Of a DNA stretch of 64,000 bases, positions 1 to 11,026 are shown in pieces. The notes beneath the pieces are model-generated. The model did no database searches. It was not told the DNA's origin and saw only the letters and a list, made by a program, of their open reading frames with translations. Position numbers and translations under genes: made by a program. Positions within the stretch are counted from its first letter, which is position 1. Each line of letters opens with the position of its first letter. The stretch covers positions 348,501-412,500 of the forward strand of contig JAOTOM010004837.1 of the NCBI GenBank assembly GCA_034440615.1, read 5' to 3'. Source of the stretch: Ashinkailepas kermadecensis. Its lineage: Eukaryota; Arthropoda; Thecostraca; Neolepadidae.

Positions 1-683
1 GATGTTCAGTGGTCTTCAGCCAATATGACACATGGCGCTCACTATGGCCGGTGATGTTCAGTGGTCTTCAGCCAATATGACACATGGCGCTCACTATGGC
101 CAATGATGTTCAGTGGTCTTCAGCCAATATGACACATGGCGCTCACTATGGCCGGTGATGTTCAGTGGTCTTCAGCCAATATGACACATGGCGCTCACTA
201 TGGCCAGTGATGTTCAGTGGTCTTCAGCCAATATGACACATGGCGCTCACTATGGCCAATGATGTTCAGTGGTCTTCAGCCAATATGACACATGGCGCTC
301 ACTATGGCCGGTGATGTTCAGTGGTCTTCAGCCAATATGACACATGGCGCTCACTATGGCCAGTGATGTTCAGTGGTCTTCAGCCAATATGACACATGGC
401 GCTCACTATGGCCAATGATGTTCAGTGGTCTTCAGCCAATATGACACATGGCGCTCACTATGGCCGGTGATGTTCAGTGGTCTTCAGCCAATATGACACA
501 TGGCGCTCACTATGGCCGGTGATGTTCAGTGGTCTTCAGCCAATATGACACATGGCGCTCACTATGGCCAATGATGTTCAGTGGTCTTCAGCCAATATGA
601 CACATGGCGCTCACTATGGTCGGTGATGTTCAGTGGTCTTCAGCCAATATGACACATGGCGCTCACTATGGTCAGTGATGTTC
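1..683. repeat. 52-bp tandem satellite, 13 units
   Basis: Thirteen head-to-tail units of 52 bp beginning GATGTTCAGTGGTC and ending in a variable pentamer (CCGGT, CCAGT, CCAAT; TCGGT and TCAGT in the last two). The array runs off the left edge, so its full length is unknown. Outside the terminal pentamer the units are almost identical. The order of variants in units 3-8 is GGT-AGT-AAT repeated twice, which indicates a 156 bp higher-order unit. It probably lies in a downstream intron of, or beyond, the minus-strand GDE1-like gene. Confidence 0.97.
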
Positions 684-735
684 GACCGGCAACCAGTAGG
701 CAGGGTCTTTGCTACCTGGGACGCATCGGTGCATT

Positions 736-791
736 TGTTAGTTAGTTAGTTATTTGGGCTTTAGGGCCAAATAACTAACTAACTAACTAAC
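736..791. repeat. Palindromic pair of LINE/SINE tails
   Basis: A (GTTA)n stretch followed by GGGCTTTAGGG and then the reverse complement of the (GTTA)n stretch, giving an inverted repeat of about 21 bp arms around a short centre. The GGGCTTTAGGG core with a GTTA run is the signature tail of the LINE/SINE families in this window. No flanking duplication could be assigned. Confidence 0.7.
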
Positions 792-1126
792 GTCGGCGTA
801 TTGGTGCGGTGTAGCCTAGCGTCGTGTCGTAGCATTGGTGCATTGGTGGCACGCTAAACATTCGGTTAAAGCCATTACATTGGACTGGAAGCTGCCGATT
901 GGGAAATGGGTACAGGACCGATACAACAAACTCCACTTGGCTCAGATTACATTCCTGCTAAATCATCCCACCACATGCTATTAATAAATTGTAAAATGGA
1001 ACGAAAAAGCATCAAGGCCACCGCATTCACAATTTCGAAAGGACATTGACCACGCTGTGTCGATTGGTGAAGATTTCGTGAAATTCGGTTGGACTATTTC
1101 GGAGCACGGGCGTAGCATGAACCTCT

Positions 1127-1285
1127 GGTTGGTTATTGGTTTTACGACAGTCGACCGCTGAGTCATATAGCGTCGCCAATCTCTCACGCCGATTGGTCGC
1201 GGGCGAAGAGTAGCGACAGGTGAGACTCGAACCCACAATCTTTCGATTGTGAGACGAGCATCTTACCCCTAGACCACTCGTCCCC
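1127..1285 (-). mobile_element. tRNA-Val-like SINE, copy 1
   Basis: Read on the minus strand the element starts GGGGACGAGTGGTCTAGGGG (A box) and carries a GGTTCGAGTCTC B box. The anticodon loop reads CTCACAA, giving CAC, and the flanking AAAGG resembles tRNA-Val(CAC); the identity is inferred. A body containing GTCATATAGCGTCGCC (complement view) and a tail rich in AACCAATAACCAACC follow. A perfect 13 bp duplication, AGCATGAACCTCT, lies at 1114-1126 and 1286-1298. Confidence 0.93.
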
Positions 1286-1379
1286 AGCATGAACCTCTCA
1301 AAACAGCTTTAGACCTTTCTGGTGACCTTACATTAAGACTAAGGTCACTACGTTACAAAGTTTCAGGCAAAGCAAGATT

Positions 1380-1420
1380 AGTTAGTTAGTTAGTTATTAG
1401 GGCTTTAGGGTGCATCGACT
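1380..1420 (-). mobile_element. 41-bp tail-only LINE/SINE insertion
   Basis: A 41 bp piece made only of the (AGTT)n tail, the GGGCTTTAGGG core and TGCATCGACT, flanked by a perfect 13 bp duplication GCAAAGCAAGATT (1367-1379 and 1421-1433). The duplication shows this is a complete, extremely 5'-truncated target-primed insertion and not decay of a longer element. Confidence 0.85.
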
Positions 1421-1913
1421 GCAAAGCAAGATTTAATGTCAATCGGCTCAGTTGGCTAAGAGTACCGACATGGTCAAACAATTGTCCTTTGATAATCTTA
1501 GATCAAGATGAAGGTCATCATATTCAAAAGTTCCTAGCAGATCAATTATGCTAAATCGGTTGATTAAATACATTCAATTCAGTGTGACTTAGAGCAATGG
1601 GCGTGACAGCACTCCACACGATGGCCCTTCTTCATGATCACTTAATAAACTTGTGTCGAAGCCCATTCCACAACGATCGAATTCGCAAGTAAATCGACCC
1701 CACAGCACCGATTCGCAAGACCTCGTTAAAGTCGGTTCAGGCTTTTGGAAGCACGAGCGTGGCAACACCTCCGGGCAACATGAATAAACTCACCCACTGC
1801 TCCAGCAGCCGACAGAGCCTTCCATGGCCACACCACACAAACACGACACAACACAACAAACCGCGACGGGAGGCGGGACGCCCACTGGGGAGCGTGTTGC
1901 TGCCCAGTGGGCG

Positions 1914-2075
1914 TTGGTTGGTTATTGGTTTTACGACACGTCGACCGTTGAGTCATGTAGCGTCGCCGATCTCTCACGCCGATTGGTCGCGGGCGAAGAG
2001 TACCGACAGGTGAGACTCGAACCCACAACCTTTCGATTGTGAGACGAGCGTCTTACCCCTAGACCACTCGTCCCC
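1914..2075 (-). mobile_element. tRNA-Val-like SINE, copy 2
   Basis: Same architecture as copy 1, flanked by the duplication GCCCAGTGGGCG (1902-1913 and 2076-2087). It sits in the intron directly downstream of exon 3 of the GDE1-like gene, with its insertion site only about 30 bp from that exon's predicted donor (GTGAGC, complement of 2113-2118). Confidence 0.93.
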
Positions 2076-2118
2076 GCCCAGTGGGCGTCGACACTGCACC
2101 GGCGTGCCGTCGGCTCAC

Positions 2119-2224
2119 CCTGGCGTCACGCTCTTTGATGTCGATGAAGAAGAGCATGTCGAGCCTGAGACACTCCTCCACCATCTCGCTGAGAAGTGCC
2201 ACACGGGTGGCCGGAAAATCCTGC
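2119..2224 (-). CDS. GDE1-like glycerophosphodiester phosphodiesterase, exon 3 (partial gene)
   Basis: Third coding exon of the minus-strand GDPD gene whose exons 1 and 2 lie at 5846-6121 and 4106-4281. The acceptor is CAG followed by GCAGGATT (exon starts at 2224); the donor is AGG followed by GTGAGC (exon ends at 2119). It encodes a stretch containing QDFPATRVALL, EECLRLDM and FFIDIKE, which corresponds to the part of mammalian GDE1 containing IPTLREAV and IFFDVKG, with the same spacing from exon 2. The phase fits: exon 2 ends after two bases of a codon and exon 3 supplies the third. No ORF finder start applies because it is an internal exon. Later exons (the family's HRPW region and C-terminal membrane part) were not found to the left and should lie outside the window. 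Confidence 0.75.
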
Positions 2225-2425
2225 CTGCACACACAAAGGATCGTCGTCACATAACCAGGCGTGACGACCATCAGCCGTGTAAACATAACTGGCGTCCTGC
2301 AAACGATCTGGTCACCTGTCGGACAGAACAGCCCATCAACGTATCGTCCTCAGCCTGCTCCGGTAAACATGCCAATAGGGAAACGGCGATCCCGACACCC
2401 TTGATACACGGCCTGTCGCTGTGAG

Positions 2426-2453
2426 TTAGCTACTTAGTTATCAGGGCTTTAGG
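2426..2453 (-). mobile_element. 28-bp tail-only LINE/SINE insertion
   Basis: A 28 bp segment, TTAGCTACTTAGTTATC plus GGGCTTTAGG, flanked by an 11 bp duplication GTCGCTGTGAG (2415-2425 and 2454-2464). It consists only of the extreme 3' end of the LINE/SINE tail. Confidence 0.75.
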
Positions 2454-2464
2454 GTCGCTGTGAG

Positions 2465-4105
2465 GCTCGTGTGGATCACGCAGGACGGACTTGTGGCGTG
2501 CCCACCCTGTATCGCGCGTTGAGACGGGAAATATTTCATGTGATGCGGGAGGTGCCGGCTGGCGCACCGCGCTTCCCCACGGCACGGCATAGTGCAATAA
2601 CTCAGCCGCGGCGCATACTGAGGCGTCGCCCCCAGGCCAGAGCGCAATCAGCTCTTAATAACGTCTGTGTTTTCAAGGCTCAGGAGTACATGAGGGGACC
2701 GAACTTTTTACGGTATTCTCTGATGTACCGCTGTTTGCTACCAGGGACAGTAATAGCCATAATGGTATTATGAGTTGGCCAAATATAGTTATAGGTGTAT
2801 GTTCACATCTAAGGTATAGGTGAAAATTGCTTAAGAACATCATCTGTGTTCAACCTGGACAGATTTTGCAGCGATAGCCAGAAGTGAAATGAATGAAAGT
2901 CACAAGGAAGATTAAGGACAGTGATAAGTGAAATTTGTGATCGTCACAAGTGATATTTCTGAATATTTGCAATTGTTCGTCTCATACCACTTTGCATCAC
3001 TAAGCACATTTGTTATTGTGAACATGCGTTGTGCACATCACACTTCGGGCATTCTCTTACGAAACGGAGCAAGCCGAACACCCTCATCTCTCAGGTCTCG
3101 ACGAAAATTGATATCTGGGCAGTCCTTGATAGCCCGAAAGGGTCGTCGATGACTGGGGAGGAACCCCGAGAGCTAGAGCGGACCGGGCTGTGATGCTCCT
3201 GAGGCTTGGAAGCAAGACTGAGGGATGAACAAAGCCACCAAGAGCTAAGGAGAGTTTCGAGAGCTGGCGATGTTTATTGTTGTTTATATGTTTACTCTAC
3301 TACGGCCAGTCCAGCAGGCACTGGGCCGGGGCCCAGACCTTCGGACGGGGGACCTCAGCCTCCAGATCTCCGGCAGCACCGGGGGACGGGCCGAGCGGGC
3401 GCGGCTACCCCGAGATAAAACTGTGCGGACGGGTAGACCGGGGGAAGCTGGCCTGCCTGCTCGTGACACGGGAAGGATTGTTGTTGCAGGGTTGGATGGA
3501 GGACGTAGCCAGGGATGTTGGCAATGAACGGACAATGGGATATGAAGGGAAAGGATAGACAGTTAGGGTCGGCGTGCCTGTTAAGCACGTCACCAGTGGA
3601 AGCTGGCGCCCTTGCCGGGTTAGGGAAATTAAAATTTACTACTGGAACACATAATTGTCCTAACGCAATTTAGAAGAAAAAAGTTGGCATGAAACATGGC
3701 ATGATTGTAAATTTTGCACCACAGCCTAAAGTAGGAATAATTATGTGATCATCTATATGGACAGAGAGCTACTCACCTATATCATACCCTTTTATCATTT
3801 CATCATGTGCCCACCAGATGATAAATATCGAAGATGAGGATGTGACAGATGGGGACGCGACTCATATGACTGACAATGACTGACTTGCTGGGCTGGTGTG
3901 GCTACTTGCTCATTGTGAAGCTTGCACAGCGAAATACGTATTTGCATGCTGATTAACGTGTCACATTGCACTTGTGTTTTCACGACTGACCGCTGACGGG
4001 CTGAGACGATGAACGACTCGCATTTGCATGGTGACTTGATGAGCTAATGGCTGGACCAATGCATGCGTTGGACGGAAACTGCCGTGAGCTGGCCGGGCAA
4101 CTGAC
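2465..4105. other. Intron 2 of the GDE1-like gene; no further genes seen
   Basis: About 1.6 kb of unique-looking sequence between GDE1-like exons 3 and 2. Short ORFs at 3206-3590 on both strands overlap one another in a GC-rich patch and resemble nothing recognisable. Confidence 0.5.
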
Positions 4106-4281
4106 TTGTTGGCATGTTTGGTGGCAATGTTGAGCTGCTTCAACTCGGCCCAGGGGAACGTCGCCAGACTGCCGCTGCCGTCCGAGATGCGGTCCACGGT
4201 GCTGTCGTGGAACACCACCGCCTGGTCGTCGGCCGTGAAGCTCACGTCGAACTCGATCATCCGACAGCCGCGCTCCTCACA
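4106..4281 (-). CDS. GDE1-like glycerophosphodiester phosphodiesterase, exon 2
   Basis: Encodes the core of the GDPD catalytic domain: CEERGCRMIEFDV supplies the acidic metal-binding pair (E and D of EFD), and VVFHDSTVDR supplies the second catalytic histidine of the family's HD motif, followed by SDGSG. The acceptor is GTCGTCAG before TGTGAGGAG, in phase 0 with exon 1. The donor is AACAA followed by GTCAGT, leaving two bases of a codon, matched by exon 3. The spacing to exon 1 (LAALYK then CEERG) is the same as in human GDE1 (LAAIRQ then AAKNG). All visible catalytic residues are intact, so the gene looks functional as far as it can be read. Confidence 0.82.
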
Positions 4282-4549
4282 CTGACGACGGGTCACGGCG
4301 GGTCACCGTCACCGTCACATGGTAGTCAGGTCAGCAGACAACCACGCCCCCCACACTGATAACGGGACTGACACTGACGTTCTGAGTGTTCCCTGGATGA
4401 CTCGACTCCTTGTGAATGATACAGGTTCCTTGACTATTAATTTTAATAATAAGGCATACCTATATTAAATAATTTAAAATATGCTCGTCTATTGTCTACT
4501 TTGTATGTATGCATGTGCATGCTCATGTGTATTGTGTGTGTGTGTGTGA

Positions 4550-4937
4550 ATTACCCGGGGCCCTTTCAGTCAACCCAGTCATATTGGCTTAAGACCTCTC
4601 CGTCGGCACAGTGGCCCTTCACAGAGGCTTGGGAGCCCCCTCCAGGGTCCATCAGTTACCTCTGGTGGCTAGAGGCTCTCTTCGTCGGTTCAGGGACCCT
4701 GCTCGTTGGCTCAGAGGTCTTCTCAGTCAGCCCAGGGCGCTTCCCACGACCACTCTGTTAACACAGGGGCCTTCATGTCGGCTTGTTCCCCCCCCCCACC
4801 CCGTGGGCCAAGAGGTCTTTAATATTGGCTCGCAGGTCTCCTCTGATGGCCAAGGCGTTCCCTTCAGTGGCTACGGACCCTCTCCGTCGGCTCAAGGGCC
4901 CCTCCGTTCGCTTAAGTTCCCCTGCGTTGGCTCCTTG
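4550..4937. repeat. Degenerate CT/GGGCCC-rich minisatellite
   Basis: Repeated short phrases such as CTCCGTCGGCTCAGGG and GGGGCCCTTCC recur every 20-30 bp with many substitutions. The same sequence style appears in opposite orientation at 44740-45280 and more diffusely at 32880-34100. Confidence 0.5.
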
Positions 4938-5105
4938 GGTTCTTTAACGACGCATTCAATCGCTAGGTCATATAGCGTCGCCAACCTCTCACGCCGATTG
5001 GTCGCAGGTGGACTCGATAAATTCCGTCGGCTGTGGGATTCGAACCCACAATCTTGCGATCAAAAGTCCGAAGCTCTACCAACTGAAATACCGGTTCCAC
5101 TGGCC
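4938..5105 (-). mobile_element. SINE with a second tRNA-like head (Lys-like) and shared body
   Basis: On the minus strand the head reads CAGTTGGTAGAGC (A box), a CTTTTGA anticodon loop (TTT, Lys-like; a Gln origin is possible) and GGTTCGAATCCC (B box) within a good T-arm GTGGG/CCCAC. It continues directly into GACCAATCGGCGTGAGAG and GGCGACGCTATATGAC, the same body found in the tRNA-Val-like SINE. The head therefore differs while the body is conserved. No convincing target duplication was found. Confidence 0.75.
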
Positions 5106-5704
5106 CCTCAAGCTCTTGCACCACTTTGTCTTACATTTAAAATTGACAATACGACAATGGCGGCTTCGGGCGTGATTTAGCCGTTCATATTGTGTCGCGA
5201 AGTTATGCTGCCCACGCGCTGGCAGCCGCAGAGTTGGAAGTGTCGGGCGAGTCGATGTGTTGGAAGTGTCGGGCGAGTCGATGTCGGGAATCTGGACGGC
5301 CATTTCCCTTCATTCAGCTGGAGAACGGTAGGTACGCGTGTCGGATGTGTGACTTGGCGCCCTTGTAACACGAGAAGTTGGAGGTTACGTTGCGCGCGTG
5401 TACAACGCTACCTCCAACGTTGCCGACTTCAGTTGGTACTGGCAAGTTTGTGGCCGTTGAGCACGCACCACGGTGATTGTTGGATTATGGATTTTGTAAT
5501 TATACAAAAATCGCCTTACGATCGACTTTTTAACGCTTCCAGCCTAAAATGGGCCCCCCTCCGATACAATGCCCCGATGACTCTTGCCCTTGCCCTCCTC
5601 CCCCCCCAACCTTGCGTGTGCCTATGTCTCGGTCACATATGAAAGACAGATACAAGTGGCTTATATCCTTCCAACTGTCACCAGACAAGCCAAAACATAC
5701 GAAA

Positions 5705-5794
5705 GGGGGGGGACTTTACGACGCACTCAGCAGCTGAGGCCATATGGCGGCGCCTGCCTCTCACCCCGGCAGGAAGGGCGGGCACTGCGGGGAG
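5705..5794 (-). mobile_element. 90-bp truncated SINE-like insertion
   Basis: Contains a G run, ACTTTACGACGCAC and GGCCATATGGCGGCGCC, a diverged version of the SINE body core (TTTACGACACGTC and GTCATATAGCGTCGCC in the tRNA-Val-like family). It is flanked by a 10 bp duplication ACATACGAAA (5695-5704 and 5795-5804). It lies in intron 1 of the GDE1-like gene. Confidence 0.65.
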
Positions 5795-5845
5795 ACATAC
5801 GAAAAGGAGACAACGGTCATGCAGACAAGTAGACAGACCAGTTAC

Positions 5846-6121
5846 CTTATACAGAGCAGCTAAGCTGTTTTCCGGGGCGTCCAGATGGGCGCCGCGATGA
5901 GCACCCACTTTGACGGAGTCGAGCTTTGCAAATATTTTCTGAACAGTGGCTTTTGGCGGTGGCGGTATGTGGTAGTACAATATTGCAACCGGCGCAGCTG
6001 ACAGAAGCAGGGCCAGACAGCCGAAGAAAAGATCGAGCAAACTGAACAGATAATGCACGAATAATATCGCGGCCACTCGGAAGCCCGACCAGCTGACAAA
6101 ACGAATTGTTTCGTAATCCAT
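5846..6121 (-). CDS. GDE1-like glycerophosphodiester phosphodiesterase, exon 1
   Basis: First coding exon (92 codons from ATG at 6121) of a membrane glycerophosphodiester phosphodiesterase, a family that hydrolyses glycerophosphodiesters to an alcohol and glycerol-3-phosphate. Residues about 16-50 are strongly hydrophobic (one or two membrane segments), followed by a proline-rich turn and the GDPD hallmark GAHRGAHLDAPENSLAAL (catalytic His in HRG, residues 75-77), close to human GDE1 AHRGGSHDAPENTLAAI. The exon ends TATAAG followed by donor GTAACT, phase 0. The reading frame continues past the donor without homology, which supports splicing there. GDE1 is the best family match; GDPD4/GDPD1 relatives are less likely because of the N-terminal membrane part. 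The promoter and 5' UTR should lie to the right of 6121, but no clear motif was seen. Confidence 0.82.
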
Positions 6122-8651
6122 GTTGGCAAAGGTGATTCAAATACTATCCAGTGACAAACATCCAGTGTTCTTGTACAGCAGATAGTGGGCAGTGATGCCT
6201 CCACGAGAAGCCCAACTGAAAAGAACGTGATGAGTACATGGGCACACCAAGCGCAAGCACAAATTAAATCGTACTTATCAAAGTAAAAACGGGAGAGCAG
6301 GAAACCGCCTCACATCTAACTTTCAGTGATCAGTGAGAACTAACACATAGCACTGTCCTTTGGGCAGAAAATGACATTCTTGAATTCCAAAAGCTTGGCA
6401 TCCTTACATTTTAGTGCAATGCTTAGTTTGGAGACTATAGGGGTCTCATGATGACACCCTTCCCCACCTGAGACAGGGTGTGAGGATCTGACCAGAATGA
6501 TGGGTAAGGATAGGATGCTCTACATAACTTGACAATCATGTTGGGTCAAAAGCATACAAAAAGCTTGCAGTGAATATTTTTGTTGTTCTCTACATCAGAT
6601 CGTTGGATTTGGGACAGATCTAATAACATTAATATCCAAGCTTTACCCTTGTTCATGGCCTGATAATTACCTTTTAAGCATGACTGACCAGGCTGTTTTA
6701 CTTGAGTGTGCTGTGTGACAACCATGTTGACTGTTTGTAAATGGTTCATTCCTATTGAAATATGCCACTACGTGTTGGTGTAACATGTGTTACACTATAT
6801 TAGCTATGGTAGGTAAACTTGATATAAGATGGTCACCCATGGGATACATCCCATCAGTACAATGAGGGATAGGAATAATCTTCACCTATTTCCATGAGCA
6901 TGGTACTGTAGGATAGTCGTCTCGTAGGCTCGTGAAGAAGTATAGAGGGACCGCACGTTGCGAAAACTCCCGATAGTTCAACAACTCTGCACGTAATATA
7001 TTGTGGTGGCAAAAGCAAATACACGGCAATAAACAGCAATTCGCACGTTTCAGGACGGTCGTACAATGTTTCGATGTGACTGCCGACAGTAAATGTTACA
7101 CGTTCTGAACTTAGAGACCGAAAAACTGATATTGAATTTACAGATGCGGCCGACCGCAACAGTTCAGGAAGCGCGGCTCAACAGTTCAGGAAGCTCTGTC
7201 ACATTAGGGGGTGGTTCTTTGGGGACACGGCCAGCATGACGACAGGTACTGCATCGTAGATGGCAGCCGTCGTGGGACCACAGTCTCAGAACGCCGACTA
7301 CGCATCCGGCCGGCCGGGCGCCCGACAAAACGGTTGCTAGGCGCATCACAGTTTAGGGCGGCAGGCCGGCTCGCTTACGGGGTCGCAGCATTACGGGCTG
7401 CATAATATGGGCTTAATACAGACACATGAATGAGGTGGTCAAAACAGTATTTAATATAAACTATGTTACAGTACTTCACATTTCCATGGCTAGCATTCAC
7501 CAAATTTAAACACCTATGTTCAATTCCCAGAAAAAGACATATGAACACTAATGTTTTATTGGCAACTAATGTACACTGTGACCTGACCATTACTACCCAT
7601 CACAAAAGTCAATATCTACATCTATTTTAGTCCTATCTTTCCTTTTATCCTTCTTCAAAACAGCAATCCAAAAGAAAACATTATATTAATTAGAATGCAC
7701 AATTGGCCTCCTGAATAGATTGTATGTAATCAGTCTTACCATCCTTGGTATTAAGTACTCCAAAATGGTCATCAGATAGGTAATCTTCAAGTATTACCCC
7801 TCACACTTTCTTTATATCAACAAGGTATATCAGTCACCATCAGCTGATTACCAATCTGCTGGTGCATTCCACGACAGATCAACACATGCACTTCACCCCA
7901 TAAATTTGTATTGAGACCAAAATTTGCTCACATGGTAGTCTTTGGCTCCAAATATGGCTGTGCAAATTTCAGCCCAATTTGGCCAATGATTTTGAGCTAT
8001 AGCCTCCAGCATTATTTTTAGGTCAAACAACAATTTGAGCAAATAACCCCACTTGGAACGGCAGTGTTGTTGGAAAAATCATGAGTGTACTCAAAAGAAA
8101 GCTTAATAACTATCTAAAATACTGCAGCACAACCAATGCACCATGAGGCTATGCTTACACTGATACAAGTGGTACACATGGCTGCATGTGGTTTGTCTAC
8201 CAACAACTAAATAAATAAATAAATAATAGAATAAATCAAATAACCTAACCTGACCTAACGTAGATTAAGATACTGTAGGATAATATATAAAATATATTAT
8301 AGCATAATATAATCTAGCCTAACCTAACAGGAAAACCACAATCGTCCAAAATAATTTTTTGGCCATGACGTCATCAAACATATGCGACATTACAGCACTG
8401 CCCTTAACAATTACAGCATTGCAAGGAACTCCTGGCCTTGGTTGAAGGTTGCAGAATGCAGATGCATCTGGTTGGGAGTATTCATTCTTGGAAATAAGTG
8501 TCAAATTAAGGCAGAAACAAAAGGCTTTTGATGTCAAAGAGTATTAAATTGAGTGCATGAAGTGTTGAATTTCTTCTTTATCACATCTGTGACGCACCAG
8601 GTGTGGATAATTATATGCAATGTGCTATATTTGCAGTGAAGATTATGATCA
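6122..8651. other. Region upstream of the GDE1-like gene; no genes seen
   Basis: AT-rich sequence with no ORF resembling a known protein. It contains short runs of CCTAACCTGACCTAAC (8240-8330), similar to the arthropod TTAGG telomere motif but too short and scattered to be a telomere. Confidence 0.45.
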
Positions 8652-11026
8652 TCAGGGTGGGAATTAAGGCACTTCTTAAGAGATTTCATCTCTGAACACA
8701 TTTTTGGACTCCGGGTTCATACTGGATAGGATGGGCTTCACATGTACTCCGACACAAATGTGGGAACAAAGATATCAATAAAAACAAACACAGAACAACA
8801 CCCAAAAAACGCCGGTTATTCCACTTACGGTCACCACTCAAACTAACCACTTTTTGTAGCAGTCAGCAGCCTGACCACATCCTCACACACTCCATCAATC
8901 TCAACCACTGATTGCCAAACCTCAACCTCAATTGCCAACAACAGCATACCGACTACAACTTGCAAAATGATGTGCATGTGCACTGAGTACACTGTTCTCC
9001 GGCTTTGGAGCAGCGTCTCAGAAAACCTGTGTTTCTGCCACCCTATAGTGGGAAAGTTTGACAGTTTTAAGAGACGTTCTCCAGAGTTCCGGAGGGCACT
9101 GATCAGAATTGCCTGCGTTAGCGTTTTCTGTTCCGAAATCTGTCCGTCAACCAATCAATGCAAGGTAGTTTTTATATGACGTCATAACCATTAGCAACTT
9201 TGAACACATGCTAACAGTGTCATACTGCAAACACAAGACCTTGACTGATCCTTTGCTTTGATCACATCCAACTGTGGCGTGTGCAGTAGCGGAGTGTGTT
9301 ATGCTGTGAGTTATGAGAAACGAAAGTGTTGATTATTACGAGTCACAGCCGGGCGATGCCATCCATTGTTCACTTCTTTGTTCCTATGTTTTGACATTTC
9401 ATTTGACCAAAAATGAGAATGATATTACTTATGCATATTATGTAAATACTGATTTAGGTTTTTCTGGTCAGTTACTGGTATACAGATTCCATGAATAAAA
9501 ATAATGTATTAAAATGTACTCCAGAAGAAATCTGTATGCACTCCGACTCCCAACCCGGAAAGTAAGTTTCCCACTCTGATGATCATGCATTTTTTGCCAA
9601 CTGAAAAGAAATAATTTGCAGAGAAAATGAGTGGTTGCATCATCATTTTTATGTTAAATACCCTGTATTCAAAATAAAATCAGCCACATGCCATGTGTAT
9701 CAGTGTAAGATTAGCTTTGTTGTGTACAGGTTGAGCTCAAGCATCTCACAGAATTAAGAAGCTTTCTTTTGAGGACAAACAAACAAGTTCAGAATTTTTG
9801 ACAACATGGTGCCATTCCCAGCAAGTTTATTTGCTCAGATTGTTCCAAGGTCTGCCAGTATTGTATTTAAAGGAATTAATTATATGGCTGCCAGTTTCAT
9901 AATTTCTTCTCAAAGCATTGAAGCATTATAAGCCAGTCTGAGCACCATACTGGTCAGTCTGACAACCAGAGTGGGAAACTTACTTTCCGGGTTGGGAGTC
10001 GGAGTGCATACCGATTTCTTCCGGAGTACATTTTCATGGACATTATTTTTTTATGCATGGAATCTGTTTACCAGTAGCCAACTGGAAAAACCTAAATCAG
10101 TACCTACATAATATGCATAAGTAATATCATTCTCATTTTTGGTCAAATCAAATGCCAAAACATACGAACAAAGAAGTGAACAATGGATGGCACTCCCCGG
10201 CAGTGACCCGTAATAAACAGCACTGTTTCGTTTCTTATAACTCACAGGAGAAATGCGTTTTCCTTTCACTATTGGTCTCAGTACAAGGCTAGCCATATAA
10301 AAAAAAAAAAAATACTTGACACTTCACCGTCAGCTCAGAGTGCATACCTACCTACGCAGCCAATTTCCCACCTAATATGAACGCAACTCCGCTATCGCAC
10401 ACGCCACAGTTGAATGTGATCAAAGCAAAGGATCAGTCAAGGTCTTGTGTTTACTGTTGACTTGTGTGGACACTGTTAACCATGTGCTCAAAGTTGCTAA
10501 TGGTTATGACGTCATATACAAAATACCTTGCATTGATTGGTTGACAGACAGATTTCAGAACAGAAAATGCTAACGCAGCCAATTCTGATCGGTGGCCTCC
10601 AGGACTCTGGAGACGTCTCTTAAAACTATCAAAGTTTTCCACTATAGGGTGGCAGGAACACAGGTATTCCGAGACGCCGCTCCAGAGCCGGAGAAGTGTT
10701 CTCAGTGTGCATGCGCATCATCTTGGAAGTTGCTGCTGGCGCATTGTTGTCGGCAATTCCGGTGGTTGAGATTGATGGAGTGTGTGAAGCTGTGGTCTGG
10801 CTGCTGACTGCTACAAAAAGTGATTAGTTTGAGTGGTGACCGTAAGTGGAATAACCAGCATTTTTTTGGGTGTCGTTCTGTGTTTGTTTTTATTCATATC
10901 TTTGTTCTCACATTTGTGTCGGAGTACATGTGAAGCCCATCCTATCCAGTATGAACCTGGAGTGCAAAAATGTTTTCAGTGATAAAATGTCTTAAGAAGT
11001 GCCTTAATTGCCACCCTGCTGACAAC
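8652..11026. repeat. Large inverted repeat (about 0.93 and 1.06 kb arms, 387 bp spacer)
   Basis: The sequence 8652-9579 is repeated in reverse complement at 9967-11026 at roughly 85-90 percent identity by eye. Matching landmarks are GGGTTCATACTGGATAGGATG (8713) with its complement near 10945, and CCAACCCGGAAAGTAAG (9550) with its complement near 9985. The right arm carries about 120 bp of extra sequence (about 10244-10385), including a poly-A tract. The spacer is 9580-9966. No terminal motif or target duplication identifies the element; it could be a foldback transposon or two head-to-head copies of an unknown repeat. Confidence 0.88.

Noticed and set aside
1..683. Possible CRISPR-like array
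   Set aside because: Units are contiguous 52 bp repeats without unique spacers, in a eukaryotic sequence.
981..2028. ORFs beginning MWVRVSPV (also at 11324)
   Set aside because: Translations of the tRNA-Val-like SINE.
3206..3593. Overlapping 62- to 93-codon ORFs on both strands
   Set aside because: Mutually overlapping, GC-driven, no motif; inside an intron of the GDE1-like gene.
8220..8330. Telomeric TTAGG repeats (also at 18985, 19366 and 19638)
   Set aside because: Only two or three imperfect units at each place, dispersed; at most a weak hint of arthropod-like sequence.
9313..10296. Conserved 61- to 81-codon ORF in both arms of the inverted repeat
   Set aside because: The two versions differ by many amino-acid-changing substitutions and no purifying pattern is visible; similarity is explained by the arms being homologous.
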